Source: JABMQB01 sp963666575
GTDB lineage: Bacteria > Bacteroidota > Bacteroidia > Bacteroidales > Prolixibacteraceae
Assembly: GCA_963666575.2 (NCBI GenBank)
Contig: CAXXYG010000021.1
Coordinates: 1 to 64,000, forward strand
Length of the DNA stretch: 64,000 nt
Reading direction: 5' to 3'
Below are positions 10,751 through 19,682 of this stretch, piece by piece. The first letter of the stretch is position 1. The number at the start of each line of letters is the position of its first letter. The notes under the pieces were generated by a model. That model was not told the origin of the DNA, did not search any database, and worked only from the letters and a program-made list of their open reading frames with translations. The position numbers were made by a program, and so were the translations under genes.

Positions 10751-11029
10751 TTTTTGATTTGCCTTTTTAAGATTTAATTAAACCACTTTCAGTTTATTTA
10801 TAAGCATACGATGAACCAACGGCTGTAAAAATTGCTCAAACCAAGAGTGATTTTAGAATCAATTTTGGCTTTCGCCGGTGTTAGCCCTTCATGTTTTTCA
10901 AAGATATAAATACTAATAATATCCTGCAATCATAAAAGCCCATTTAACCTTTCACTACCAATAAACTGACTCTTATTTGCTTTTAACCTGCATATTACAT
11001 TCTATTAAATATAAAATTTTATTAGTATA

Positions 11030-12130
11030 TTACATGTTTTTTCGAATTGAATACAGCCTTGTTTTTGTAAGTTTCCCTCTCAATTCAATCTCTCCTATTT
11101 TAAGAACAGTAAACTTATTGTTAAGATCCAGTTTATTTAAAAGTTCTTCTGAAATCAAAAGCTCAGACTTATATTTATTACACTGGTTTTGAATTCGGGA
11201 AGTTGTATTTAACACATCGCCCGAAAAAGCAATTTCTTTTTTTAACACGCCAATTTCACCAGCAGTAGTAGGCCCTACATGCATTCCTGCTTTAAATTCA
11301 GGAACGATTGAATAGTTTGTTAAATATTTCTCAGCATATTTTTTTATCTCGTTCTGTGCTTCGAAAAAACAATTCAGGCAATTGTTATTTGATAAACCTT
11401 TTTTTAATTGCCATGTTACAACCACCTCATCGCCAACATATTGATATATTTCGCCTTTATTGTAACGAATTGAATTGGTGATATCAGAATAAAAATCGTT
11501 CAACATTTTAAAATAACCGCGGTGGCCCAATCTTTCAGCTATAGGTGTTGACGATTTTAAATCGAGGAACATAAAAATCCGCTCTTCTTCAACGGGTTGG
11601 TGGTATTTACCCATAAGCATTGCCTGTAACAGCCCGGGGCCAAATTTTTCGCTAATCCTCAATACCGAGGTAGTCCCCATAGTCACAAAAAACCAAAATA
11701 CCATACATCGAAGGACATGTATTCCAAAAACAAATTTAACTGCAGCCGAAAATACTTCCCCACTAAAAATGCTTTTACCATACGTAAATCCAATAACCGA
11801 AAGGCTAATCACAAAACTGATTATAAAAATAATAACAAAAGTTACTATACTATTGAGCAATACATACGAAATAAAAGACAATTTCCGTTGTTTCCTGCCA
11901 GAATAAAAAACAATAAATACACCACCCAAAATACCACCTAAAAATGCCCCAGTAACATTCGTTAATAAATGTTCTGCAAAATGATAATTTTCAGTCTGGG
12001 TATAAAAATAATCGGCCGAAGTGGTTACATAATCAAAAAGAGTCAGCAAAACTCCTAAAACCATCCAGGAAAGTATAATTTTTAATACAATCCTGATATC
12101 GTATAATAATCGGGTAGACCTACCTGCCAT
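11030..12130 (-). CDS. membrane class III adenylate/guanylate cyclase
   Basis: The 366-residue protein begins with four to five hydrophobic helices (residues about 10-150, for example IILSWMVLGVLLTLFDYV and AFLGGILGGVFIVFYSG) and ends with a class III cyclase homology domain. Metal-ligand aspartates are present in MFLDLKSST and YVGDEVVVTW, and the NTTSRIQ motif carries the transition-state Asn and Arg. HVGPTTAGEIG is also typical. Known homologues make cAMP (or cGMP); the base specificity cannot be read from sequence alone. It lies on the same strand as the HD-PycTM gene but is separated from it by two other genes and a 279-bp gap. Confidence 0.88.
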   Translation of the reverse strand: MAGRSTRLLYDIRIVLKIILSWMVLGVLLTLFDYVTTSADYFYTQTENYHFAEHLLTNVTGAFLGGILGGVFIVFYSGRKQRKLSFISYVLLNSIVTFVIIFIISFVISLSVIGFTYGKSIFSGEVFSAAVKFVFGIHVLRCMVFWFFVTMGTTSVLRISEKFGPGLLQAMLMGKYHQPVEEERIFMFLDLKSSTPIAERLGHRGYFKMLNDFYSDITNSIRYNKGEIYQYVGDEVVVTWQLKKGLSNNNCLNCFFEAQNEIKKYAEKYLTNYSIVPEFKAGMHVGPTTAGEIGVLKKEIAFSGDVLNTTSRIQNQCNKYKSELLISEELLNKLDLNNKFTVLKIGEIELRGKLTKTRLYSIRKNM

Positions 12131-12363
12131 TTAGTTGAAAATAAATCAAGTATAATACATATACAATTTAAGGTGTTTTATTTAATTCTGCAATTTTGTA
12201 TACACAGGTTCTACAGTATTACTTTTCCAAAATTTATAACATTCATCATCTTTATTATTGACTTATGTTCTTCTATTCTTTAACTTTATGAATAAAATCA
12301 GAACATTTTCATCTTTTTTAGAAGAGAATAAATTTTAAGCAACTTATCTTAATCCTACAAATC

Positions 12364-14340
12364 ATGAAAAAAAAATCCATTACAGAGCGCTTATCTTATT
12401 TCATTAATATCATACTGCTTTATTTAGTTTGCACTATTTTTAACATACTAATTCCAACAACTGTTAATGCAAATTCCTATTTATCTGGAAAGATGGTTAT
12501 CGACAATGTATTTATTACAGGTAATTTAGGAAATACAATAACCACACTTCATAACCCCATTGGCGACATAACGGAATTAACAATTTCAGAAGGAGTGCTA
12601 AATAACGCCGATGTGTATTGGCTTCGCGACAATTTACAAAATCTTGAAAACCTAACCATTTATGGTAAAGCCAATTATTCAATTAACGGCACTCTGCCCG
12701 AGAACGCTTTTTTAAACTTCACCAACCTTAAAACAGTAAATATTGCCACTGCCACTCACATTGGAGAAAGCGCATTTGAAGGCTGCAACCACTTAATAGA
12801 TGCCGCCATATATGCAGCAGTTAGTTTAAGTAACCGTGCTTTTGCAAATTGCGAAGCATTGGTTAAAATATGGACATACATTTCTACACCGCCGTCGGTT
12901 GGGACTGAAACTTTTCTGAATTGCCCGGCTAATCGTGAGATTTTTGTTTCATCAGGGACTCAAGCGGCTTTTCAGGCTATTGATGATGGAGATACTGCCG
13001 ACAACTATTGGTACGGTTGGAAAATTGGAATTGGCCACGGAACAATAATTCAGGTAAATACCGATCATGGAGGTAATATAAATTGGGGGCCTTTAAATTC
13101 AGAGGACAGTATTTATGAAAATGTTAATGGAGCAATATTCTGGGATGGGACAGATTGGACAGTTAACGACACATACGGGCATATGTATTTTAAAGATTTG
13201 AGAGACGGATCGCGAATTGGTAAATACGGGCCCGAACATATTATACCAGCCCAGGAAGGTAGTGATTCAATAGGTGGATATATATTTTGGGTGGAAAAAT
13301 ATAACTACAGCACTCTTGCAAATGATAGTGGAACATACTCATACACCGGGCTTAAATATTCAATTGGTCAGCCCGATGGCACATTGATACAGCTTTTGTC
13401 AAGAGGTAACGGGAACGGAGTAAATAGTGCTTATTTTGACGTTATTATCGAAGATACCGGCCCAGGTTTAACAACAATAAGAGAAGGAGGAATAATTTGC
13501 GACAACAGCGGACAAACACATAATCAGGCAATTGCAAGCCCATTAATCAGTTCCCTTATTTTGGGGCAACTCATAACATCCGATTTTACAAACAATTACA
13601 ATATGTATTATATTGATATTAACGGGGGCTCAGAAATGGGAGGAATGAGCTATATACTCTCCTCCATTCAACCTCCTGAACCGAAAGTAATACAAGCCTA
13701 CCCTCAGGCCCAAACTTATATTTCGAGCTTTGCTGTTCATTTCAAAAATAGTGAAGGTTTTCTTGAGAAATTTACATTTACTCCCTTGTTGTATAATGAA
13801 AGTTATGCTGCTCCTCCGCCATCTGACATCGCAACCCTTGATGGAATTAAAATCGATGGCATAATTTTAAACGAATTCGATACAACCCAGCGTGAATATA
13901 ATATTGTGTTGCCGTCAGATACAGTTGCAATTCCTCAAGTAACAGCATCCCCTACCGATTCATTTGCCATTGTTAATATAACTCAAGCTAGTACTTTACC
14001 AGGCGCAGCAACAATTGTTGTTACCTCGAAAGATAAAACCCATACAATTATTTATACTATCAATTTCACTATTGTAACAAATACCAAAATTTATAAGTTT
14101 GAAGAACAAAATCGGATAAAACTTTATCCCAATCCAGTTTCAAAAACTTTAACCATTCATTTTGAAAATGAATGGCATTTTAAAAATCTTAATATCATTG
14201 ATACACAGGGCAAAGTTGTTATAAGCCAGTCCCACTTGCCAGGAAAAACGGTTGATGTTTCAAAATTAGTGCCTGGCATTTATTACCTGGTAATTAAAAC
14301 AAAAGATCAAATTATAGCTTCAAAATTTATGAAAAAGTAA
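12364..14340 (+). CDS. T9SS-secreted BspA-type leucine-rich repeat protein
   Basis: A 658-residue exported protein. The N terminus is basic with a hydrophobic core (residues about 14-37). Residues about 60-210 hold BspA/LRR_5-type repeats (AFLNFTNLKTVNI, AFEGCNHL, AFANCEALVKI, TFLNCPANREIFV). A long unrecognised beta-rich segment follows (about 220-470), then a cadherin-like beta-sandwich (LDGIKIDG, near 490-565), and a C-terminal type IX secretion tail (IKLYPNPVSKTLTIHF to IASKFMKK). These parts point to a surface-attached or released adhesion or binding protein. Confidence 0.85.
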   Translation: MKKKSITERLSYFINIILLYLVCTIFNILIPTTVNANSYLSGKMVIDNVFITGNLGNTITTLHNPIGDITELTISEGVLNNADVYWLRDNLQNLENLTIYGKANYSINGTLPENAFLNFTNLKTVNIATATHIGESAFEGCNHLIDAAIYAAVSLSNRAFANCEALVKIWTYISTPPSVGTETFLNCPANREIFVSSGTQAAFQAIDDGDTADNYWYGWKIGIGHGTIIQVNTDHGGNINWGPLNSEDSIYENVNGAIFWDGTDWTVNDTYGHMYFKDLRDGSRIGKYGPEHIIPAQEGSDSIGGYIFWVEKYNYSTLANDSGTYSYTGLKYSIGQPDGTLIQLLSRGNGNGVNSAYFDVIIEDTGPGLTTIREGGIICDNSGQTHNQAIASPLISSLILGQLITSDFTNNYNMYYIDINGGSEMGGMSYILSSIQPPEPKVIQAYPQAQTYISSFAVHFKNSEGFLEKFTFTPLLYNESYAAPPPSDIATLDGIKIDGIILNEFDTTQREYNIVLPSDTVAIPQVTASPTDSFAIVNITQASTLPGAATIVVTSKDKTHTIIYTINFTIVTNTKIYKFEEQNRIKLYPNPVSKTLTIHFENEWHFKNLNIIDTQGKVVISQSHLPGKTVDVSKLVPGIYYLVIKTKDQIIASKFMKK

Positions 14341-14453
14341 GAGGCAATTTTAAAGGAGTAATAAATTTTAACATCGCAATAACAACAAGGAGGCCGCTCG
14401 AAATAAAAAATTGCAGTATATTCGGTTTTTAAAAAACCAAAAATAAAAATCGT

Positions 14454-15737
14454 ATGTTTCGAGTAATTCTATTGTTTTCCATTCTTTCAGGTTCTCTGTT
14501 ATCATCCGCTCAAAACAATTGGCCACAGTACCTTGGCCCCGACCGGAATGCAACAATTAAAAATGTTAGCATAGCTGAATCGTGGCCCGATGCTGGCCCT
14601 AAAAAGCTATGGTCAATACCATTAGGATCAGGTTATGGCGGTGCAAGTATATACGAAAATGAAGTATTTGTACTTGACAGGATTGTTGGGCAAGCTGATG
14701 TATTACGTTGCCTTGATTTAAATTCAGGAGAAGAAAAATGGACATACCAATATGAAGCCCCTGGTGAACTTCCTTATCCGGGATCGCGCACAGTTCCAAC
14801 CGTTGATGAAAACTACATTTGGATGGTTGGCCCTCATGGCCACATGAATTGTATTGATAAAAAAACACTTCGCCCAATTTGGTCAAAAAATATCCATACT
14901 ATTTATGATGCCCAAATGCCCAACTGGGGCATTTCCCAATCACCATTACTATACAAAAATTTAGTAATTGTTGCTCCTCAGGGAAGTAAAGCTGGCTGTG
15001 TAGCTTTCAATAAAACAACAGGCGAGGTAGTATGGGAAAGCCGTGCATTAACTGGTTATACATTCTATGTTTCGCCTACTGTTGCGACCATTGGTGGTAT
15101 CGACCAGGTAATAATGACCAGCCCTTACAGCAAAGAAGATTCTACAAAAATACAGGAAGTTGTTGCTTTTAATGCTCAAACCGGAAAAGAATTGTGGACC
15201 TATAAAGGCTTAAAATCGTTTGCTACTATTACTCCGCCAACAATTATTGGCGACAACAAAGTTTTCCTTACTGATTGTTCTTATAACGATAAGTATGCGC
15301 CGGTTTCAGTACTTATTGAAATAAACAAAACAGAAAACGGATTTCAGGTGAACGAAATTTTTAAAACTGAAGAAGCAGGCTGTAAAATGCACCCACCGGT
15401 TTTTCGCAACAATTATTTATACCTGAATTCAAATGGCAGGCCCAACCAAATGGTTTGTATGTCGTTAACCGGTGAACTTCAATGGGAAAAAGGAAGTGCA
15501 CCCGAATTTGAAATGGGCGCAGTAATACAAATAGGAGATTATATTGTAAATCAGAATGGGAAAAATGGTGCCATTCATCTTATAAAACCTTCGCCCGATG
15601 GATACAAAGAATTGGCCAAAGCTGAATTATTTAATTCCACAAAATCACAGGCGTGGGCACCAATGGCATTTGCCAATGGCAAATTAATAGTTCGCGATAT
15701 GGAACAGATGATTTGTGTTGACCTGCAAAATCCGTAA
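14454..15737 (+). CDS. exported PQQ-like beta-propeller protein
   Basis: A 427-residue protein with a signal peptide (residues 1-20, ending SSAQ) followed by NWPQYLGPDRN, the usual opening of outer-membrane PQQ-like propeller proteins. Blades carry repeated NSGEEKWTYQYE, KTTGEVVWESRA, QTGKELWTYKG and TGELQWEKGS tryptophan-docking motifs. Such proteins either bind a quinone cofactor or act as scaffolds like BamB; no cofactor-specific residue pattern is evident, so the activity is unknown. The arfB gene starts 31 bp downstream and may be co-transcribed. Confidence 0.85.
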   Translation: MFRVILLFSILSGSLLSSAQNNWPQYLGPDRNATIKNVSIAESWPDAGPKKLWSIPLGSGYGGASIYENEVFVLDRIVGQADVLRCLDLNSGEEKWTYQYEAPGELPYPGSRTVPTVDENYIWMVGPHGHMNCIDKKTLRPIWSKNIHTIYDAQMPNWGISQSPLLYKNLVIVAPQGSKAGCVAFNKTTGEVVWESRALTGYTFYVSPTVATIGGIDQVIMTSPYSKEDSTKIQEVVAFNAQTGKELWTYKGLKSFATITPPTIIGDNKVFLTDCSYNDKYAPVSVLIEINKTENGFQVNEIFKTEEAGCKMHPPVFRNNYLYLNSNGRPNQMVCMSLTGELQWEKGSAPEFEMGAVIQIGDYIVNQNGKNGAIHLIKPSPDGYKELAKAELFNSTKSQAWAPMAFANGKLIVRDMEQMICVDLQNP

Positions 15738-15768
15738 TTTTAGCCTCTGAAATTTTATGAATTAACAG

Positions 15769-16176
15769 ATGGCTCTTTTAAACCGGGATTTAAGTAGTGA
15801 GTTAATATATTCAACAAGCCGCAGCAGTGGGCCTGGTGGCCAGCATGTTAATAAAACCGACACTAAAGTTGAATTACGTTTTTCGGTGGTTAATTCAAAA
15901 CTATTGTCCGAGTTTCAGAAAAAGAAGCTCATTTCAAAACTTGGAAACAAGCTTACAAATGATGGAGAGCTACTATTATCTGCTCAATCGGAAAGGTCAC
16001 AATTACGGAATAAAGACAATGTAACAAAACGTTTTTATAAACTACTTGATACCTTATTAAAGCCTCAAAAAAGGCGAATTGCAACAAAACCAACTTTATC
16101 CTCCAAAATAAAAAGACTGGATACTAAACACCGCATTTCTGAAAAGAAAATGCGAAGAAAACCTGATTTTGATTAA
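15769..16176 (+). CDS. arfB: peptidyl-tRNA hydrolase ArfB (ribosome rescue factor)
   Basis: The 135-residue protein has a release-factor catalytic loop SSGPGGQHVNKT (GGQ at residues 23-25) and a Lys/Arg-rich C-terminal tail (KTKHRISEKKMRRKPD type), as in ArfB/YaeJ. It lacks the codon-recognition domains of RF1/RF2. ArfB hydrolyses peptidyl-tRNA on ribosomes stalled without a stop codon, with the basic tail inserted into the mRNA channel. Length matches the family (about 140). Confidence 0.92.
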   Translation: MALLNRDLSSELIYSTSRSSGPGGQHVNKTDTKVELRFSVVNSKLLSEFQKKKLISKLGNKLTNDGELLLSAQSERSQLRNKDNVTKRFYKLLDTLLKPQKRRIATKPTLSSKIKRLDTKHRISEKKMRRKPDFD

Positions 16177-16515
16177 ATAAAACTAATTTACAAACATAAT
16201 TATAACACTCAAAAAATAGTATAATCTGGTATAACTGCTTAAAATAAAAAACAATTAGGTTCGTAAAATTTATTTGGACTAATTCAAATAAAAATCGGGC
16301 TAAAAATGATTAACTAAATAAATATATATTCCATTCATTTATTTAATAAAGAAAATTTGTAGTTTTACACCAGTAGTGGAATTTAATTCATTGGAAAGAG
16401 AATTAATAATTTCAGTTTATCTGTTTATAAATGTAGTATTGATAATTGTGGCAAATTAGTTATTTCCGCTTGCTTCAAATAATTATAAATTATAAATTGT
16501 TTATATAATCAAATT
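16177..16515. other. AT-rich intergenic region
   Basis: This 339-bp gap upstream of the receiver-domain gene has no ORF of note, RNA gene or clear terminator. A weak promoter-like ATTTGTAGTTTTAC lies near 16355-16368, but spacing to an upstream TTTG box is not convincing. Confidence 0.5.
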
Positions 16516-16899
16516 ATGGCTTTGGAAAATTCAAACACACATACAATTTTAGTTGTTGAAGACGAAGAAATAAACTTTATTCTTATAGATAAATTTCTGG
16601 CGAACTTGCCTCTTAAAATAATCCATGCAAAAAACGGGCAGGAAGCTATTGAAAAGTATAAACAAAATCAGGACATCGAGCTTGTTTTAATGGATATAAA
16701 AATGCCTGTTTTAAATGGTTTTGAAGCAACTGTAGAATTAAAAAAAATAAATCCATCATTAATCATAGTTGCACAAACAGCTTACGCTATGAAAGAGGAT
16801 AGGAAAAAAGCCCTGGATATTGGATGTGATGATTACATTTCGAAACCACTTAAACATATTTTACTTGTTGATATGATTAAAAAATATTTGAAGATATAA
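16516..16899 (+). CDS. single-domain response regulator (receiver only)
   Basis: The 127-residue protein is a complete CheY-like receiver: acidic pair EDEE (15-18), phospho-acceptor Asp60 in LVLMDIKMP, Thr in AQTAYA, and Lys in SKPLK. There is no output domain and no histidine kinase nearby. Stand-alone receivers of this subtype often pair with hybrid histidine kinases elsewhere in the genome. Confidence 0.93.
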   Translation: MALENSNTHTILVVEDEEINFILIDKFLANLPLKIIHAKNGQEAIEKYKQNQDIELVLMDIKMPVLNGFEATVELKKINPSLIIVAQTAYAMKEDRKKALDIGCDDYISKPLKHILLVDMIKKYLKI

Positions 16900-17100
16900 A
16901 TGGTTCAGCTACTGTAATAACGATCTCAGTAAATCGTAAATCTCCAAATTTCTGATTTATTCCATAATAAAAACCTTATTTGTTAGCTATAACAAAAGAA
17001 TAGTTTCATTAAATCTAAATAATTCTTTTTCAAAAATAATCTGTTTTCAAAAATAACAATGACCCTAAACAAACTTGAGCTATTAATTGTCTAATAGTGT

Positions 17101-17559
17101 ATGAAAACAATTTTAACCATTTTTATATTAGGAATAATTATGTTGGCAAATGCTCAGGAACCACAAAAAAAATTGAAACAATTAAACTCATTTGAAAAAC
17201 ATGTTATTATTGACAAAGGTACTGAACGAGCCTTTACAGGCGAATACACTGATACTTTTGAGAAAGGGGTTTACGCTTGCAAACAATGTGGTGTGGCATT
17301 GTATAATTCTTCTGACAAATTTCACTCAAACTGTGGGTGGCCAAGTTTCGATGATGAAATAAAAGGAGCCGTTACAAAAACAACCGATGCTGACGGCAGA
17401 AGGACAGAAATTACATGCACCGCTTGTGGAGGGCATTTAGGGCATGTATTTGTAGGCGAACAATTTACGAAAAAAAATACACGCCATTGTGTTAATTCAA
17501 TTTCGCTCAAATTTATTCCAGCTGAGAAAAATATAGTAAACAAAAAAACCGAAGACTAA
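17101..17559 (+). CDS. msrB: exported peptide-methionine (R)-S-oxide reductase
   Basis: The 152-residue protein has a signal peptide (residues 1-18, ending ANAQ) and a complete MsrB domain. Four zinc-ligand cysteines are in CKQCG and CTACGG; CGWPSF is the family signature, and the resolving/catalytic segment RHCVNSISL carries the nucleophilic Cys. It reduces methionine-R-sulfoxide in proteins; the leader places it in the periplasm. It stands alone, with no msrA fusion. Confidence 0.95.
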   Translation: MKTILTIFILGIIMLANAQEPQKKLKQLNSFEKHVIIDKGTERAFTGEYTDTFEKGVYACKQCGVALYNSSDKFHSNCGWPSFDDEIKGAVTKTTDADGRRTEITCTACGGHLGHVFVGEQFTKKNTRHCVNSISLKFIPAEKNIVNKKTED

Positions 17560-17593
17560 AACCTCCGGTATAAAAACATCTTTTTCGTTTAAA

Positions 17594-18082
17594 TTAAATT
17601 TCTTTTAAAGATAAACCTTCAATAAAATATTGCGCCTCTTGCTCTTCCTGTGAATCAGCAATGGTTTGATGTGCTTCTTCAGTTGAAGCATCTTCTACTT
17701 CTTCAGCATCTTCGCCATGTTCTTTTCCAGGATTATGTGCATCGGCTTCGGTTTTAACCAATCGGAATATTCCACTAATCTCAAGCTCGCTCCCCATTTG
17801 TTCCTGGGTAAAAGCACCAATTTTTTCGCCAGCTTCAACTCTCACTATAATATCTTCGGTCGATCCCATTAAAAAACATCTTCCTCCACCCTGTTTGCAT
17901 ACATGCATAACTGTGCCCTTTAAGGTTACTTCCTGATCGACTAATTTCTCAGCCTCTTGGTAAAGCTCATCAACAGTAATAATTTGTACAGGTTCGGAAA
18001 CTTCAGCAACTTTTGTTTTTTTCTGATTTCCACAAGAAATTAAAATTGTTGCCAACAACAAAATAACAGCCAGTTTTTTCAT
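17594..18082 (-). CDS. lipoprotein with OB-fold-like domain
   Basis: A 162-residue protein with a lipoprotein signal (LLATILISCGN, Cys17). Residues about 35-115 (ELYQEAEKLVDQEVTLKGTVMHVCKQGGGRCFLMG...ELEISGIFRLV) look like a periplasmic OB-fold of the kind used for small-molecule or metal sensing. The C-terminal region is very acidic (Glu/Ala/Asp-rich). Function unknown. It follows a PepSY-type membrane protein on the same strand. Confidence 0.7.
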   Translation of the reverse strand: MKKLAVILLLATILISCGNQKKTKVAEVSEPVQIITVDELYQEAEKLVDQEVTLKGTVMHVCKQGGGRCFLMGSTEDIIVRVEAGEKIGAFTQEQMGSELEISGIFRLVKTEADAHNPGKEHGEDAEEVEDASTEEAHQTIADSQEEQEAQYFIEGLSLKEI

Positions 18083-18182
18083 CTCATTATAATTTAAATT
18101 TTCAATTGTATATGATACCTGCCTGCTGCAGGTTTGAGGTAAAATAGTATCATGGTCGTATTATTCACATACATTTTAAGTT

Positions 18183-18737
18183 TTACCAAATATACAAAAT
18201 CATAAAAAATAAAGGTACAACAAATCCTGCAATGGTCAACCACCACCCCCATCGTAATAATCCTCTTTTCCCTTTAAGCAAAAATAATCCTGATACAGCC
18301 ACAAATATTAAAATCGCCGCCATAATATCGCTCACCCACTTCCAGGCTACAACTGTTGTAGCACGGTGTAAAATGTTTATTTCAAAAAACAAGGGCCTTT
18401 TTTTTAAATACTCCATGTAACCCTTTCCATTCGAAGGATCAACAATTATCTGGCCATTACTGATAAATATTTTCAATTGTCCTTCGTTAGTAAAATAATA
18501 CTTCTTAAACTGAACTTCCCTGTCAATTTTTGCCAAAAAATCAATTATTACAGACTCTGTCAAATCCCCTTTTTCTATTTTACCCCAATTAATATCCGAG
18601 TAAATAATCTGATAATCAGGATTAAAATCATGCCTGTGATTTAATATTATCCCTGACAAACCGTAAACAATAGTCATACCTACGATAAAATACCCCAAAT
18701 CGCGGTGTAGAATCCTTAGCAATTTTCGAATTTTCAT
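18183..18737 (-). CDS. PepSY-associated transmembrane protein
   Basis: The 184-residue protein begins MKIRKLLRILHRDLGYFIVGMTIVYGLSGIILNH, the first-helix signature (HRDLG, G.SG) of PepSY-associated membrane proteins. A hydrophilic PepSY-like domain follows, with two more hydrophobic segments near the C terminus (MAAILIFVAVSGLFLL, LTIAGFVVPLFFMILYIW). Related proteins often sit with iron or redox functions; no substrate is evident here. Its start faces that of the nifX-like gene across a 153-bp divergent promoter region. Confidence 0.75.
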   Translation of the reverse strand: MKIRKLLRILHRDLGYFIVGMTIVYGLSGIILNHRHDFNPDYQIIYSDINWGKIEKGDLTESVIIDFLAKIDREVQFKKYYFTNEGQLKIFISNGQIIVDPSNGKGYMEYLKKRPLFFEINILHRATTVVAWKWVSDIMAAILIFVAVSGLFLLKGKRGLLRWGWWLTIAGFVVPLFFMILYIW

Positions 18738-18771
18738 TAAAAGTTGATTGTGTAAATTAGTTGTTTAAGCA

Positions 18772-18857
18772 CAAAATTAGTTTTTCTATCCGGAAAGAAA
18801 AATAAAAATAATTAAACACAAAATTTAGAACATATGTTCTGAATTTTATTATTTTTG
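18772..18857. promoter_or_regulatory. divergent promoters with operator palindrome
   Basis: For the nifX-like gene a perfect TAnnTTTG -7 box (TATTTTTG) lies at 18850-18857. At the -33 position there is no TTTG box but a perfect 14-bp palindrome, AGAACATATGTTCT (18827-18840). A third half site, GGAACAT, lies near 18869. For the opposite gene a minus-strand -7 box (TAATTTTG) is at 18772-18779. The palindrome is a good candidate for a dimeric regulator site; the regulator is unknown, with DUF134 next door an obvious candidate. Confidence 0.6.
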
Positions 18858-18890
18858 TTTTCCATAACGGAACATAATTTCACATAAAAT

Positions 18891-19262
18891 ATGAAAACAA
18901 TTGCAATTTCGGGAACAAACAATAAGGTAGAAGAACATTTTGGCCACTCTTCTGAATTTCAAGTGTTTAGTGTTGATGGAAATAAAAATACCAAACATAT
19001 TAAAACTCTGAGTACCAATCAAACCTGTGGTTGTAAATCAAATATTTCGAAAGAATTAAAAGAGGCAGGAGTTTCTGAATTATTAACAGGAAATCTGGGC
19101 AGAGGAGCTAACATAAAACTAACCGAAGCTGGAATCAACGTAATTACAGGTTTTTCCGGATCAATTGAAACTGCGTTAAAACAATGGTTAAAAGGAGATT
19201 ATCAAACTACTTTTAAAATTTGTGAAGGGGGTCACGAAGAAGGGCATCAGTGTAACCACTAA
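18891..19262 (+). CDS. NifX/NafY-family (Fe-Mo cofactor type) protein
   Basis: The 123-residue protein has the dinitrogenase iron-molybdenum cofactor biosynthesis fold (RNase H-like): ISGTNNKVEEHFGHSSEFQVFSV at the start, GCKSNISKELKEAGV, and LTGNLGRGANIKL, ITGFSG. It ends in a His/Cys-rich tail (CEGGHEEGHQCNH) that could bind metal. No nif genes are nearby, so it is one of the many orphan members in anaerobes, probably handling an Fe-S or other metal cluster. It abuts the DUF134 gene tail to tail with no intervening base. Confidence 0.87.
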   Translation: MKTIAISGTNNKVEEHFGHSSEFQVFSVDGNKNTKHIKTLSTNQTCGCKSNISKELKEAGVSELLTGNLGRGANIKLTEAGINVITGFSGSIETALKQWLKGDYQTTFKICEGGHEEGHQCNH

Positions 19263-19682
19263 TTAAAATCCTGATTTATAAAAATCATTTAAAGTATCTG
19301 TTTCAGCGGAACTGCAAACAGGGCATTTTACAGCAATTGGTTCGTAAAAACTAAAACTTGCTTTGCAAGAATTACATTTATGCCAATTTTCATCAAAGAA
19401 AAAATCGCCACCTCTTACTAATATGTCTTTCCCTTCGACAAAAGCTTTTGCTACTTTTTTGCGGGCATCTTCATATATGCGGGTAAGCGTTGGCCTCGAA
19501 ACTTCCATTACAAGCGAAGCTTCTTCCTGCGTCATTCCTCGGTAATCGAGAAGCCTGATGGTTTCATATTCCTCAAATAACAAAAAAACTTCTTCTGACC
19601 GCCGGCCTCTTACTCCAAAAACCGACATCCCTTTAATTGTTGGCGGAACTTGTAATTTTCTGTTTCTTTTTTTTCTAGGCAT
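19263..19682 (-). CDS. DUF134 (UPF0251) putative DNA-binding protein
   Basis: The 139-residue protein opens with PRKKRNRKLQVPP...GVRGRR, typical of DUF134, followed by a sigma-like helix-turn-helix (LDYRGMTQEEASLVMEVSRPTLTRIYEDARKKVA, about residues 45-80). The C terminus has two CxxC pairs (CNSC and CPVC), a zinc-ribbon extension. DUF134 genes commonly lie next to NifX/NifB-like genes, as here. Its start codon overlaps the end of aroC by 8 nt, suggesting translational coupling, although the functions look unrelated. Confidence 0.88.
   Translation of the reverse strand: MPRKKRNRKLQVPPTIKGMSVFGVRGRRSEEVFLLFEEYETIRLLDYRGMTQEEASLVMEVSRPTLTRIYEDARKKVAKAFVEGKDILVRGGDFFFDENWHKCNSCKASFSFYEPIAVKCPVCSSAETDTLNDFYKSGF

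Noticed and set aside
12131..12363. A possible riboswitch before the LRR protein
   Set aside because: The region is AT-rich with no convincing paired stems or conserved motif.
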